Source: Panorpa germanica (lineage: Eukaryota > Arthropoda > Insecta > Mecoptera > Panorpidae). Taken from it: 64,000 nucleotides of DNA. Where the stretch lies: contig OY783214.1 of assembly GCA_963678705.1 (NCBI GenBank), positions 10,664,001 to 10,728,000 of the forward strand. The letters run 5' to 3'. The notes beneath the pieces were generated by a model, which worked only from the letters and a program-made list of their open reading frames with translations, was not told the origin of the DNA and searched no databases. Shown piece after piece: positions 1 to 12,041 of the stretch. Every line of letters starts with the position of its first letter. Positions within the stretch are counted from its first letter, which is position 1. Position numbers and translations under genes: made by a program.

Positions 1-28
1 AGTATAATTATCCTAAAAAAAACTCAAC

Positions 29-64
29 TATATAATACACAAAAAAAGACAAACGTTTTCAGTT
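29..64 (+). promoter_or_regulatory. Candidate core promoter of OR-1 (TATA + initiator)
   Basis: TATATAAT begins at 29 and TCAGTT, which fits the arthropod initiator TCAKT, lies at 59-64. The first T of the TATA box is 32 bp before the presumed start A at 61. The ATG follows at 77, giving a very short leader of about 16 nt. The same pairing recurs upstream of OR-2, OR-4, OR-6 and OR-8, which is the main reason to believe it. No transcript data support it. Confidence 0.5.
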
Positions 65-76
65 TAAGTTCAGAAA

Positions 77-2920
77 ATGGAAGATTTAAAAGACGACTTT
101 TCTAAGTCCATGGTAGTGGTAAAACGATTATTTGCTTGTTACGGGATTCCAATATTTACGAGGAATGATCATGATTCTAGATGTGTCAAAATTCTACGCC
201 ATATTCACTATTCAATATCTGTAACAGTCGTTTTCGTGACAATCGCAACGTTGATTTGGTACGTGTTCGAACCAGAGACGTTTGACTTAATTGATATTAT
301 TTATGCTCTACCATGCATTTGCTATTGCATCATCGGTTTTGTGAAAATGCAAGCAATCCGTATTAAATTGACAAAAGTGGAGAGCTTATTAAATAATCTC
401 GAACGGTTATTCCCTTCTGAAGAAAAAGATGAAGTGATTATCAAAATAGTTAAGAAGCAGATGAAGTGGGTGAAGATGGCGTTCACAATTGTAATATCAA
501 TAACTTTTATTATGATCATGACTTGGAATACAACATCAATGGGTTTTATGATTGTATCGTATGTACAGACTGGTTCGTATGAACGCCTGATTCCCTACCA
601 CATGTATATGCCATTTAATCCAGTCAGTTTTCACTTCTATGTTGTGAGATATCTCTTAAATTGTTTTTTGGCTTCTTTCTCAACAATTGGCGCCGTCGCA
701 CCGGATATGTTTTTTGTGGCGGTAGCTTCGCACATAGTACTCCAATTTCGGTTGCTGAAGCTTAAAATGAAAGAAAACATTGAAAATTCATTGCCCAAAG
801 ATCTGCATTCGACTCTACATATGGATCACAATCACCATGATGCTATGTATAAGAAAATGATCGAATACGTCCACATCCACAGAGAACTGATTGCGTAAGA
901 ATTCTATGGGCGGAGTACCAAAATGTTTTGTTTCTATTATTGTGTAGAATCCATGATCTAAATGAAAGATCAGTTAAAATATAGTTTTAAAAATGTGTTA
1001 GTTAAAAATAAATGCAAAATAATACAAAAGCTCTTGCATAAAAAACCCCTGAACATATTCATTATTATAAACTGTTATTTTACAACTATGAACAGATCTT
1101 GCTTGTTGTCGGGATACAAAGTTTAGTTAAAATGAGATTAAAGTTAAAGCGGGGGCGATAAAAGGCTACGTGTCTAGGAAGCCCGAGAAATTATATATAT
1201 AAAACAAAATGTTATTATAGACTCGTCTGTGATAGGACTCAGTTTTGGAAATAGGCCAACGTTAACCTTTAAATACAGGACATCTTATTTTCACCAGAAA
1301 TAACTTTTTTCTATTTATAATACTTATTGAGGTTTGGAAAAATATTTTTAAACATCATCCTTGCTTAAATGCAATTTTATTTTGAAAGAACTTGGATTTT
1401 GCAAATATGCAATTTTGTGTATACGAGTATACCACATAATATCTTAATATATATAAATTACGTGTCACTGTGTTGTCCGCTATGGACTCCTAAACTACTT
1501 AACCGATTTTAATGAAATTTGTACACCGTGTGCAGTTTGACCCAACTTGAAAGATAGGATACCTTACATCTCAATTTATTTATCTTATTGCTAATTATTT
1601 GTCTATTAATTATCTGTATATGACATATGACATCGGGCGACGATGATGGCGACATCTGTTGACCAGATTGAGTAAATATTCTGTTGAGTAAATCGAAACC
1701 TGTTGACTAGATTGAGTTAATATTCAATAGATGGCGCTACGTTAGGCACAGCAACGCGTGGCCGGGACAGCTAGTATTAATATAAAATAACTTAAGGCAA
1801 TTGTTCTTAAAACATTGAAATATATTCAATATCTGATTTTTTGCTCATTTAACAAAAAAGACGCCAAATTATTCAATAATGTCATCTTCTAATGAATCAG
1901 ATATACACGTTTGGAATGGATTGTTCAAAATCTGAAATAATATAGTTTGTGTGTCCATTTAGTGTTTTATAGCAGCTGTATAAGCATTTAAATGGGTTTG
2001 TAAATAAAGAAACGGATTAATTTTGTAAAATTTAAATAAATATTATAATTACAGAGCCGCTGATGTTGTAGAAGACATTTTTACACTAACAACTTTAGTT
2101 CAATTTCTTGGAAGTACAATTTTAATTTGCTGCGTTGGATTTCTATCAACGGTATGATGCAAAACAGCGCATTTGTAAAATTCAAAAATGAAATGTAAAT
2201 TTTTCTGTTATAATTTAAGATCATGGGAGGAATGGATGCTGTAATTTTTGGAATGTTTTTGGCTACGGGACTTTCTATGACATATTACTTGTGTTCGATC
2301 GGAGAGCAGATGATTGAAGAGGTTAGTATGAACTTCTTATGTTCTATATATGTATTGTGTGTGTGCAATGATTATTCATTATTGATCAATTAGTTATAAG
2401 TTTTTATATTAAACTTCTAATTTGCGTTAAACGTAATTTGTTTAACTTCCTAGTAACACCAGCATTATGCCAGTATATTTTAGTATTCTACATTAGATTT
2501 AAATACTAAAATTTCACTTAGTCCGAGATAGTCCACTTGCAGCTATTAGTAATTCTACTTAGGAATAAATATGTTTTATAGAACTGGTTGGCACAATTTA
2601 CATAATTTTGATATTTAATACTTTCAATTTCCAATAGAGTACAGCGATTGGAACCTCTGTCTACAATTCTTCTTGGTATGTCACGGATAAAAAATACCGG
2701 AAAATGATTTTCTTCATAATCCTGCGATCTCAGCGTCCTCAACAATTTACAGCGCTTCGCTTTTCGGTGGTGTGCATTAGAAGTTTATGTTCGGTAAATT
2801 AAGAAGAATTTTAGATATTTTTAAATATTATTATTCTTGTAATACATTATTTTTTATTTTTAGATTTTGAGCTCTTCTTATTCATATTTTACGCTTTTGA
2901 ACACTGCGTACAAAAAGTAA
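77..2920 (+). CDS. Insect odorant receptor OR-1 (7tm_6 family), 5 exons, 409 aa
   Basis: Exons: 77-894, 2055-2151, 2220-2321, 2638-2793, 2864-2920, all with GT/AG borders; phases 2,0,0,0. Exon 1 begins MEDLKDDFSKSM and carries hydrophobic segments near residues 44-63, 72-92, 134-162 and 186-224, then a hydrophilic loop with DHNHHD. Exons 2-3 supply segments near 280-304 and 310-330, and exons 4-5 the conserved C-terminal helix (FTALRFSVVCIRSL, then SYSYFTLLNTAYKK). That signature and the length (OR family about 370-420 aa) identify an insect odorant receptor. By family knowledge the N terminus is cytoplasmic, the last helix lines the channel pore, and the protein acts with Orco in olfactory neuron dendrites; the ligand is unknown. 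Intron 1 (1160 bp) holds a Helitron-like piece and a dispersed repeat. The gene looks intact. Confidence 0.93.
1088..1204 (+). repeat. Dispersed repeat, copy 1 of 3 (GGCTACGTGYCTAGGAAGCCCGAG type)
   Basis: This stretch matches 60590-60730 and 63740-63866. Shared blocks include TTGTTGTCGGGATACAAAG, GCGATAAAAGGCTACGTG and AAGCCCGAGAAAT, and each copy ends in a TATATA/poly-A run. The A/TA-rich tail suggests the 3' end of a retroelement (SINE or LINE), but no coding part is attached here. It lies in intron 1 of OR-1. Confidence 0.6.
1450..1774 (+). mobile_element. Helitron-like non-autonomous element
   Basis: The block GTCCGCTATGGACTCCTAAA, then CTACTTAACCGATTTTAATG, is a sequence I recognise from insect Helitron/Helentron-type repeats. 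The right end has a G/C-rich stretch (ACGCGTGGCCGGGACAG) followed by CTAG and T, matching the CTRR-type terminus of that superfamily. No terminal inverted repeats or target duplication are visible, as expected. No Rep/helicase coding is present, so the copy is non-autonomous or truncated. It lies in intron 1 of OR-1. Confidence 0.55.
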
Positions 2921-3925
2921 TATGTACGGCTCATTTCGGAACTACTGAATATCTGACCAATAATTTTACTACGTTATTTAATGATTAATAAGTATAGAAG
3001 ATTGTGAAGCATATCTTAAAGTAAGGTTTTGTAAATTTTTATTGAAATGTATTGGTATTATAGTTTATAGATTAAAAAGTAATCGAGGCTTGAATTATTG
3101 AACCTTGTTCACCCCCAGTAAACATTTTGAAGTCACTTGTATCATATTGTATTTTTGTCATAAAAGAGTTCATTTACAGTTCAGTTTCTCGCAGTCGTTC
3201 ATATGAAATGTTTATTTTATCGGCTACAAATGGCAAAACCACCCCACCTGTCGGAATACAAATGAAGATAAAGTTGATGCGTACTATAATTGAAGTAAAA
3301 TAGTGATAGAAACGTCACAGCAAGGGACACTTCACCAAATTGTTTACTCACTTTGGTAAATAATAAAACGTAACGTTAGGTATACAATATTATGTTAAGT
3401 TTAAATGACTTACCTTTTGTATTCAGCGGGACTGAATTTTTGTTTATTTAAGTGCAATAAAAGAATATGAAAATTTAATTAAGTTTATTGTTGTTTTCTT
3501 TAAGTATGCATACCTTATTGAAATGCCACAGCCCACCTTAACTGAAACCTATTTCCATAAAGAAACAAAACAATCAACATTTGAAATAAAAGTTAAAAAT
3601 TCTTTATAAGTTATTATTTCTTTCCGAATTTATTATTAAGGGAAGTTTTTTATACGTAATAACTACAAATGTTGCTTTCTATTTTATTTATGACAAACTA
3701 AAAAGTATCAAGGCCAAGTTGTGTGTCTTTTGTTCAGAGTTGTATCCGATTATCGTAGTAGAAGTTATATAACGCAAACCAGTTAGTTTTGGATCAATTT
3801 AAGAAAATATCTAAAGAATGTCTTATGAAAGTTTCATTTAATGAAAGATATTCAAATAAAGAAATGAATCAAATCCAATTTGCCTCTGCTTTTCTATAGC
3901 GTACTATTAAATAAACTGAAGTAGA
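2921..3925. other. Spacer OR-1 to OR-2
   Basis: About 1 kb of AT-rich DNA. I see no coding potential, exon remnant or transposon end. The last 70 bp (from about 3855) resemble the sequence upstream of OR-3. Confidence 0.6.
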
Positions 3926-3960
3926 TATATAGCACACGCGAAAAGAAAATATCTTCAGTT
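3926..3960 (+). promoter_or_regulatory. Candidate core promoter of OR-2
   Basis: TATATAG at 3926-3932 and TCAGTTGA starting at 3955 are spaced 31 bp from the first T to the A. The ATG follows 35 nt after that A. The leader (CTTCAGTTGATCTTCG, then TTTTGCATAATAGTGTTGAC) is almost identical before OR-3 and close before OR-4, so promoter and leader were duplicated with the genes. Confidence 0.55.
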
Positions 3961-3991
3961 GATCTTCGTATTTTGCATAATAGTGTTGACA

Positions 3992-6852
3992 ATGGGAGTT
4001 TTAAAAGATGACTTTAATAAGTCTATGGAAGTTGTCAAGCGATTATTTGCTTGCTACGGAATACCAATATTTACGAAGAATGATCATAATTCTAAATGCA
4101 AGATGATGTTGTTTAATAGCCATTACTCGATATCGGTGATAATAGTTGTCGTTACAATTGCGTCGTTATTTTGGTACGTGTTCGATGTGGAAACTTTGAA
4201 TTTGATGGACATAACTAGCGGACTTCCATGCCTTTGCTTCTGCATCATTGGTTTTGCGAAAATGCAGGTCATTCGCTTGAAGCTGACGAAAGTGAAGAAC
4301 TTACTAAATGATCTGGAACGGTTATTCCCATCTAAGGAGACCGATGAAGTGATTGTGGGAATAGTTAAGAAGCAGATGAAATGGGTGAAGATGGCTTGGA
4401 CAACTGTTTTTTCAATAACTTCTGTTTTTATTATGACTTGGAATGTCTCAGCGCTGCTGCTTATGCTTATATCGTACGTACGCACTGGCACGTTTGAACG
4501 ACTTGTTCCTTATCACCTATACCTTCCGTTCGAGCCAATCGATTTATTGAGTCATGTTCTAAGATACATCATCAATTGTTTCTTGGCGACCTACTGCACA
4601 GTTGGGAGCATCGCACCGGATATATTTTTCGTGGTTGTTGCATCGCATATAATATTGCATTTTAAGTTACTGAAACTAAAAATGAAGGAGAACATTGAAA
4701 ATGCATTGCCAAGTGAGCTGCATTCAGGTTTAGATATGGACCACAATCATCATGATGAAATGTTTAACAAAATGGTGGAATACGTCCACGTACACAGAGA
4801 ATTAATTGCGTAAGATTTGTTCTTATGTAAAAGCACCATTACGTTTGTGTTCACAATCTTCTTTGTAGTTGCAATTAGATCATCATTAGATTCATTCCAT
4901 ATATATTTGTGTATTCATATATTCATTTGTGTGTTCCATATATATAATTGAGTATATTAGCAAAGTCATTTAGTGACAAATATTTTCTTGAGAAACCTTA
5001 AACCCTACAAACACCGTACGAATCTACTACGATATTTATACGAATCCATTACGATTCGTACGAATCTTACACGATTCTTGTCAAAATTGTTAGCAGATAA
5101 GTAAGTAGTAGTAAGTAGTAAGAAAGCTATGAACCCATAGCTTAAAATAAAATAATTTAAAAAGATATGTATTTTGAACAATTCTTATATTACTATCTTA
5201 TTCTATTTAAAAAAATAATATATTCTATATAAAGTAGCATACTAGCCAAAGAGTTAGTCACTTTTATTTAACATAACTTAACTTTCCCTAGACTGTAAAT
5301 ATTTTTTTAAAAAAATGTTAAGACGTCTCTTTTTTTAAGTTAAGGCTAAACTGCTCTAAATATAATTTAAAAATAATAATTTCCGTGCGATTTTTAAATC
5401 AGCTCTATAATATAATTCAATGTAATACAGAATTATGGATGTAACATTTTTTTGACCAATTTCTTTTACAATGTAAAATTTTCTAATCTATTTCTACTCT
5501 AAAAACAATAAATGTTATTTTTCGGATCACAAAATCTTTAGAACAACATTAAAGTATATTAAAATATTCAGAATTTCTGACAAAATTTCTTAACATCGTA
5601 AAACTTTATTTATCTAAGGGTTACTAGCCCGTAAAATACTAAACATGGATGTTGCCTTACATTCATATAATATTTTACTTAAAGAAACCCTAGTAATATT
5701 TAATCTAAAAAAGGAAATAACTAACTAACTTTGAATAACTACTTTCAGAGCTGCCGATGTCGTCGAAGAAATTTTTACATTCACAATATTAGTTCAATTT
5801 CTTGGGAGTTCAGTTATAATTTGCTGCGTGGGATTTCAATCATCGGTATGAAGTCACATACTCATAAAACAGATAAAATTTAAATAATAAGTCATAACAA
5901 ATGTAACATTACTTTTAGAGATTTATGTTCAGTAATTTCTACGTATTTTAAAGGGTGTGTATCATGGCCAGTAATTCATGTTATGGTTTAAGGTAACGGA
6001 GGGAATGGACACTGTCATTTTTGGAATGTTTATGGCAATGGGCCTGTCAATGACTTTTTTCTTGTGTGCGGTTGGAGAACAAATGATTGAAGAGGTATGT
6101 ATAAGAATGATTTTGATATATTTAAGACAAACACCTTTCGAATTTAAGGAAAATTAAATATTACAATTTCTCAAGACACTTGGGCGTACCACTTGTTCAA
6201 TCCTCTATTGTAACCAATGACACGAACACGTTAGCATATTATTATCTACAACTACGTATACAAATATTAGTACATATACTTTACACACATACCACCCTTT
6301 TCTTAATAGGGTAATTGCTTCACAGCCTATCGCGCAACAAGAATGTTATATTTAGAGCAATAATTGCGCAACATGAAATATGACCAATCACACACGTCCA
6401 ATAAAATCAATACATTTGAAACAACATGTGATTACTTAATAGAAGGAATAAATAATATTGTATGTGTTTTCCATGTGTGCATTTTGTTCACAGATACAGT
6501 TGGTGACACCTTTCTATGTATGTGTAACAAATTTGTTTATGCTTATTATAATTTTAATTCCAATAGAGTGCAGCGATTGGAACCTCCGTCTACAACTCTT
6601 CTTGGTACGGTACCGATAAGAAATACCGGAAATTGATTTTCTTCATAATCCTGCGATCTCAGCGTCCTCAACAGTTTACAGCGCTTGGCTTTTCGGTGGT
6701 GTGTCTTAAAAGCTTTTGTTCGGTAAATAAAAGTAAAATAATTTGGAAAATTTTTGGATATTATTATTCATGTTATGCATCATATTTCTTTCCAGGTTCT
6801 GAGCACTTCCTTTTCCTATTTTACGCTGCTGAACACCACGTATCAAAAATAG
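3992..6852 (+). CDS. Insect odorant receptor OR-2, 5 exons, 409 aa
   Basis: Exons: 3992-4809, 5749-5845, 5993-6094, 6567-6722, 6796-6852. The ATG at 3992 is chosen because the upstream in-frame codons (back to 3959) contain no ATG and because MGVLKDDFNKSM aligns with the paralogue starts. The protein has the family's hydrophobic profile, LFPSKETDE after the second membrane segment, and DMDHNHHDEM in the loop before exon 2. Group-specific oddities are VTEGMDTVIF at the start of exon 3, where sister genes have MGGMDAVIF, and SSWYGTDKKYRKL in exon 4. The last exon encodes VLSTSFSYFTLLNTTYQK. The nearest relative is OR-3, which shares promoter, leader and much of introns 2 and 3. Intron 1 is 939 bp with no recognisable element. 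The gene looks intact; the ligand cannot be inferred. Confidence 0.93.
6105..6400 (+). repeat. Intron 3 segment duplicated between OR-2 and OR-3
   Basis: The stretch beginning TTTGATATATTTAAGACAAA and containing AGACACTTGGGCGTACCACT and ATTGCTTCACAGCCTATCGC is repeated almost unchanged at about 11350-11690 in intron 3 of OR-3. High intron similarity marks a recent duplication or gene conversion between the two genes. Confidence 0.8.
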
Positions 6853-8939
6853 CATCATTGCATTATGGAAGTTGCACAGTCATTGATTTTATATGTTAGA
6901 TAGAATGTCAATCAAATAATAAGTACTATAATTGTTTTTTATATAAATTTATTTATGTTACGTAAGTTATACTATAAATTAATATACTGTAATTAAATAA
7001 ATTAAAAAACAATGTAATAAAGTATTCTTAAAAATATCAAATGTCTTTTTATAAAACGACAAAGAATGACGTTATATAAAATAACGAAGTTTGGTAAGCA
7101 TTTACTTACCAAACAAATCGAATAAAAACATTACAAATTGCAAAGAACGCATACATTTTAAAAGCTGAAAATATTTCATGATAAGAAAATATTTAAAATT
7201 AAGAATTATTTTATTAATAGTTTGAAATAATAAATAAGTGTCGCTACTATAGATATATCTATATGAACACATGCAATCAATGTATTCATAAATTACTTCA
7301 ATTCAAATGTCACTTCTATAGAATTTTTCCATCGTAGAAACTAATAAACTAATAAACATTTGAAATAATAGTTGAAAAGAATTCATAAGGTGTTATTTTT
7401 TCCGAAATTAATTATTCAAGGAAGTTATTCTTGTTTTTAATTTCTAGTAAACTGTCATGGCCAAAATGTTTGTTTCCAGTTCAGAGTTGTATCAGAGTTA
7501 AACATATAAAAATATTGTAGCAATGGAACTAATATGTGACTAAACTGAGTATATTTGATATGATAAATCTTTCTTATATTTTTAGTATACATATTATAGT
7601 TATGGTTTTCATTTGTTTTAATTTTACAACGCATAGATAGAGTGTTTAAGTTTTATGATTTCCTAAGATACGGCTAAGTAAGTATAAATACGTATAAGTA
7701 AGTATAAGCGAGTCCTAGGTAATATTAAACTGTTTCTTTCGGATTGTTGCACCAAATCTAAAATATTTATAATTTCACTACATATTATTTAGCATAATGT
7801 TAAACTGACAACATTGCCTAAAAGTTTTTCAGTACGTTTAACTTATTATTTACAATATTTTCATTGGAGAATTTAATTATATTGTAATGAGGTTTTAATG
7901 ATCATGGCCAAGTATAATTTAAATATCTTATCGACCAGTTAACTAATTAATCAATGGATAATATTTTTTGAACACTTATGTACGCGTCGGATTAATAAAA
8001 ATGGTTGACACAATGTTCCGAAAGTTCTATTTTTCTAATCATAGTTTACCCATTGTTAATGTGTCTGAAATTAGTTCAGGACTGTATCTGTTAAATAATA
8101 ATAATAATTTATATTGTGTTGAGATTAATAAAAGAAAGTGTACACAAATATTACTTAATGTTTAACAAAGTTTTGTAAAAATTCTATTAATTCTCAAAGT
8201 CTATGGGCACATATGGGTGATTAAAATTAAAATTAAGATTAAAATTTGAAATGTTTTTTATATCATTAGGTAGAGAGTTGTAGCATCTGCTGCCATTACA
8301 TATGGACTAAGACTACCTCTACCTATTTGAAAATGTTCAATAAATATCTTATTACTTGTTCTTGTATTATGCGTGTGTAATTCTAAATTGCACTTGATTC
8401 TGAATAAATTTTTCTTCATGTACAGAATAAGTTCGTAAAACTAAATACCGTAAAAGGTTAACATATTCCTGCAGTACTCTCAATGTTAACAATTATAAAT
8501 TATAACCTTACAAACATTCTGCGTCTGTTTACGATTTGTGGAAGATTTTTCGAAGCACGTTCTAGGCCACTGTTCAAAAATATATTTGGTTTTTTATGTT
8601 CAGAAAAAGAAATTTCGTATTTTAAAGTTAACCTTAAAAAATGTGGTGATGGCTTATTTACACGATTTGAAATATGTTCGAGATATTATATTTATTTCCG
8701 AACATTTCCGACTCAGATAATGAGAATCTTATTCTGTGAATATCGAATTGGAAACATGTTTGTAAGGAAACGAATAAGACTTTTTTGATTTCCAAATACA
8801 CGAATTCATACCACATTTGATTGCACTATACGCAAATAAGTAATATATATTAATGAAAGTTTCTTCTTCTTGCACTAGTATACCTTATTTATGTTCTTGA
8901 AATATACAATTCTTTTGAACATATCTCGTAAGTACGGAT
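6853..8939. other. Spacer OR-2 to OR-3
   Basis: About 2.1 kb of AT-rich DNA. Open frames at 7968-8165 and 8483-8788 have no recognisable domain or composition unlike background, so they are not called. The stretch 7670-7715 is low-complexity (repeated TAAGTATAA units). I see no clear mobile-element ends. Confidence 0.55.
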
Positions 8940-9086
8940 TGTTAAATAAATCAAATCCAATCTGGCTCTGCTTTTCTACAAGTTCGTCTAGTACCGCATA
9001 ACTATACTAAATAAACTGAAGTACAGCACTCGCGGAAAGGAAAACATCTTCAGTTGATCTTCGTATTTTGCATAATAGTGTTGACA
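8940..9086 (+). promoter_or_regulatory. OR-3 upstream region, duplicated from OR-2 type
   Basis: This region aligns with 3855-3991, including the initiator TCAGTTGATC (9050) and the leader up to the ATG. At the position of the OR-2 TATA box the sequence reads TACAGCA instead of TATATAG, so OR-3 appears to have lost a canonical TATA while keeping its initiator. Confidence 0.5.
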
Positions 9087-12041
9087 ATGGGAGTTTTAAA
9101 AGATGACTTTTATAAGTCTATGAAAGTTGTCAAACGATTATTTGCTTGTTACGGAATACCAATATTTACGAAGAATGATCATAATTCTAAGTATAGGATG
9201 ATGTTGTTTAATATTCATTATTCAATATCGGTGACAATAGTTCTTGTTACAATTGCGTCGTTATTTTGGTACGTGTTTGATGTGGAAACATTAAATTTAA
9301 TTGATATAACTAATGCACTTCCATGCATTTGCTACTGCATCATCGGATTCGTGAAAATGCAAGCGATTCGCATTAAGTTGACGAAAGTGGAGAACTTACT
9401 AAATGATCTGGAACGGTTATTCCCTGCTAAGGAGACTGATGAAGTGATTGTGGGAATAGTCAAGAAGCAGCTGAAATGGGCTAAGAAAGCTGTGACAATT
9501 GTACTTGTAATAACATTTTCTTTTATCAATACTTGGAACATCTCAGCTTTCTTGCTGATGACAATATCGTACGTACGAACTGGAACGACTGAACGGCTGA
9601 TTCCTTACCACATTTATATGCCGTTCGAAATAGTCAACTTTTCCACTTATATTCTACGATATTTCTTAAATTGTTTCTTGGCGACCTACTCCACAATTGG
9701 TACCGTCGCACCGGATATATTTTTCGTGGTTGTAGCATCACATATAGTAATGCATTTTAAGTTACTGAAACTAAAAATAAAGGACAACATTGAAAATTCA
9801 TTGCCCAGTGAGCTGCATTCGACACTAGATATGAATCACAATCATCATGATGAAATGTTTAACAAAATGGTCGATTACGTCCACATCCATAGAGAATTGA
9901 TTGCGTAAGTTGTTATTAATGATTTGTGGTTATTAATTTTCATGGCGCTACTATTTGTTTGATAAATGTTACGTAAAAATAATTGATTGAAAGGTACTAT
10001 ATACTAAAGGTTAAGGTACTATTATGTTTTGTCATTTAATATATTGGTGACAGTGACAGAAAGTGATTTGTCAATATCGCGGTTTGTACGAGGCGTGTTT
10101 TTTAAGTAAGTACCGTTTTGGAATTAAAAAAAGACGTGCAAAGATATCGCAATAATTTTATTTTTACATGAAAGCCGGTACCTTAATCTACTTTTCTACA
10201 TAATTTCCATGAATATTGAGGCACTTGTCATAACGTGGCACCAGTTTTTGAATACCCTCCTTATAAAATTCTGCCGCCTGACTTGTTAACCACTGCACAA
10301 AATCTTCATTAAAGACCGAAGGACGCCCATCTTTAAATGCTCTCACCCATTTCCTTACCATTCCATCACTCATAATGTTTTGTCCGTAAACTTCACAGAT
10401 CTCACGATGAATATCGATCGGTTTTACGCCTTTAGCACTAAGAAATCGTATAACAGCCCGTACTTCACAATCGGCGGGACTCACGATTGTCGGAGGCATC
10501 TTAAACACTCAGTAAACAACGTATACAATGAAGAATCAGACTGTAATGGCGTCAGTGCGTAGACAAGAGATGTAGGTAACCAGCGCGCATGCGCGGAACG
10601 CCGACCGTAGCGCTGCAAAGGCGGAATCGCAAAACGGTACTTACTTAAAAAACATGCCTCGTATAAGTGATAAAGTTTAAGTAAAATACTACGGTTTGTT
10701 TTCATTTGCATATATGTCAATAAGTATTAAAATAACATTATACCCGCTACATTCAGTTACGTTAAGTATTATTTATCATAAAAATATTTCACTTTAACTT
10801 GAGAAATGCTATCTAATTTACATACGAGTATAACCCATTTGTTTTGTGTAAAAAATATTAAATTACTTATTTCCAGATAAATAAATTAATGTTATTTCCT
10901 TTCATTCCTTTAAAAGTTAATAAAACAAAAACACCGTTGATGTATCTATATAAATTGTTAATAAAGGTCCCATTAATTAAAGTTGAATAATTATTTTCAG
11001 AGCAGCTGATGTAGTCGAAGAAATTTGTACATTCACAATTTTAGTTCAATTTCTAGCCAGTACAATTTTAATTTGCTGCGTGGGATTTCAATCATCGGTA
11101 TGGCGTCACATATTCATAAAACAGATAAAATTTAAAGTTATATGTAATAACAAATGTAACACTACTTTTAGAAATGTATATTCAGTATTTTCTACGTATT
11201 TTAATGGGTGTGTAACATGTCCAGTAATTCATGTTATGGTTTAAGGTAATGGGGGGAATGGACGCTGTAATTTTTGGACTGTTTTTGGCAACGGGTCTGT
11301 CGATGACTTTTTACTTGTGTGCGGTGGGAGAACAAATGATTGAAGAGGTCAGTATAAGTTTGACTTTGATATATCTAACACAAACACCTTTCGAATTTAA
11401 GGAAAATTAGACATTACAATTTCTCAAGACACTTGGGCGTACCACTTGTTCAACTGTCTATTGTAACCAATGGCACGAACACGTTAGCGTATCATTATCT
11501 ACAACTACGTATACAAATAAGAGTATCACATGTATACTTCACACACTTTTCTTAATAGGGTAATTGCTTCACAGCCTATCGCGCAACAAAACTGTTATAT
11601 TTAGAGCAATAATTGCGTAACATGAAATACGACCAATCACGGGTGTCCAATAAAATCAATACATTTGAAATAGCATGCCATCATATGTGATTACCTAATA
11701 GGAGGAATAAATATTATTTCATATAGAATTATATTAATACTTTCAATTTCCAATAGAGTACAGCGATTGGAACTTCTGTCTACAATTCTTCTTGGTATGT
11801 GACGGATAAGAAGTACCGAAAAATGATTTTCTTCATAATCCTGCGATCGCAGCGCCCTCAACAGTTTACAGCGTTTCGCTTTTCGATGGTGTGTCTTAGA
11901 AGCTTTTGTTCGGTAAATAAAAGTAAATTAATTTGGAATATATTCTGATATTATTACTTTTTATTGTAACATATTTCTTTTCAGATTCTCAGCACTTCCT
12001 TTTCTTATTTTACGCTTTTGAACACCACGTCTAAAAAATAA
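9087..12041 (+). CDS. Insect odorant receptor OR-3, 5 exons, 409 aa
   Basis: Exons: 9087-9904, 11001-11097, 11246-11347, 11757-11912, 11985-12041; GT/AG borders throughout. The start MGVLKDDFYKSMKVV matches OR-2. The loop before exon 2 reads DMNHNHHDEM. Substitutions that stand out are EEICTFT in exon 2 (Cys where all others have Phe), FSMVCLRSF in exon 4 (Met where most have Val) and a final TTSKK that lacks the near-universal Tyr of TSYKK. Intron 1 (1096 bp) contains a complete 573-bp mariner derivative. OR-3 and OR-2 form the clearest recent pair in the left subarray. The reading frame is unbroken, but the changed C-terminal pore-helix residues may mean relaxed constraint; that part is inference. 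Confidence 0.92.
10089..10661 (-). mobile_element. Internally deleted mariner element with 32-bp terminal inverted repeats
   Basis: The left end CGAGGCGTGTTTTTTAAG and the right end, reverse complement CGAGGCATGTTTTTTAAG, are inverted repeats over 32 bp with one mismatch (10089-10120 and 10630-10661). TA dinucleotides flank both ends (10087-10088 and 10662-10663), the target-site duplication of the Tc1/mariner superfamily. The 573-bp length is less than half of a complete mariner (about 1.3 kb). A single short transposase-derived frame lies on the minus strand. The element sits in intron 1 of OR-3, opposite to the host gene. Confidence 0.93.
10188..10508 (-). pseudogene. Mariner transposase with catalytic core deleted, 106 codons
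   Basis: The frame reads from 10508 down to 10188. Residues 1-62 match the N-terminal helix-turn-helix DNA-binding part of mariner transposase (MPPTIVSPADCEVRAVIRFL, then HREICEVYGQNIMSDGMVRK). From about residue 62 it jumps to the far C terminus (EDFVQWLTSQAAEFYKEGIQ, then KLVPRYDKCLNIHGNYVEK). The whole D,D34D catalytic region is missing, so it cannot catalyse transposition. The deletion preserves the frame. A second possible start Met is at codon 4. Expression is unknown. Confidence 0.85.
11350..11690 (+). repeat. Intron 3 segment of OR-3 duplicated from OR-2
   Basis: Counterpart of 6105-6400: same blocks in the same order (AAACACCTTTCGAATTTAAG, CACTTGGGCGTACCACTTGT) with scattered substitutions and small indels. 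Confidence 0.8.

Noticed and set aside
4123-4491. 122-codon open frame antisense to OR-2 exon 1, and similar antisense frames in the other first exons
   Set aside because: They recur at the same place in every paralogue because they mirror conserved sense codons; no independent domain, promoter or homology.
5010-5090. Palindromic ACGAATC..GATTCGT repeats in OR-2 intron 1 as a regulatory site
   Set aside because: Not conserved in introns of the other receptors and too short to classify.
6364-6899. Two short open frames across OR-2 exons 4 and 5
   Set aside because: They read through introns in the frame of, or next to, the real exons; the spliced OR reading frame explains the sequence.
7670-7715. 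TAAGTATAA repeats as a possible CRISPR-like or satellite array
   Set aside because: The units are short, irregular and AT-only, with no spacers; simple low complexity in a eukaryotic genome.
8483-8788. 101-codon open frame in the OR-2/OR-3 spacer
   Set aside because: Unremarkable composition, an overlapping open frame in another phase, and no recognisable motif.
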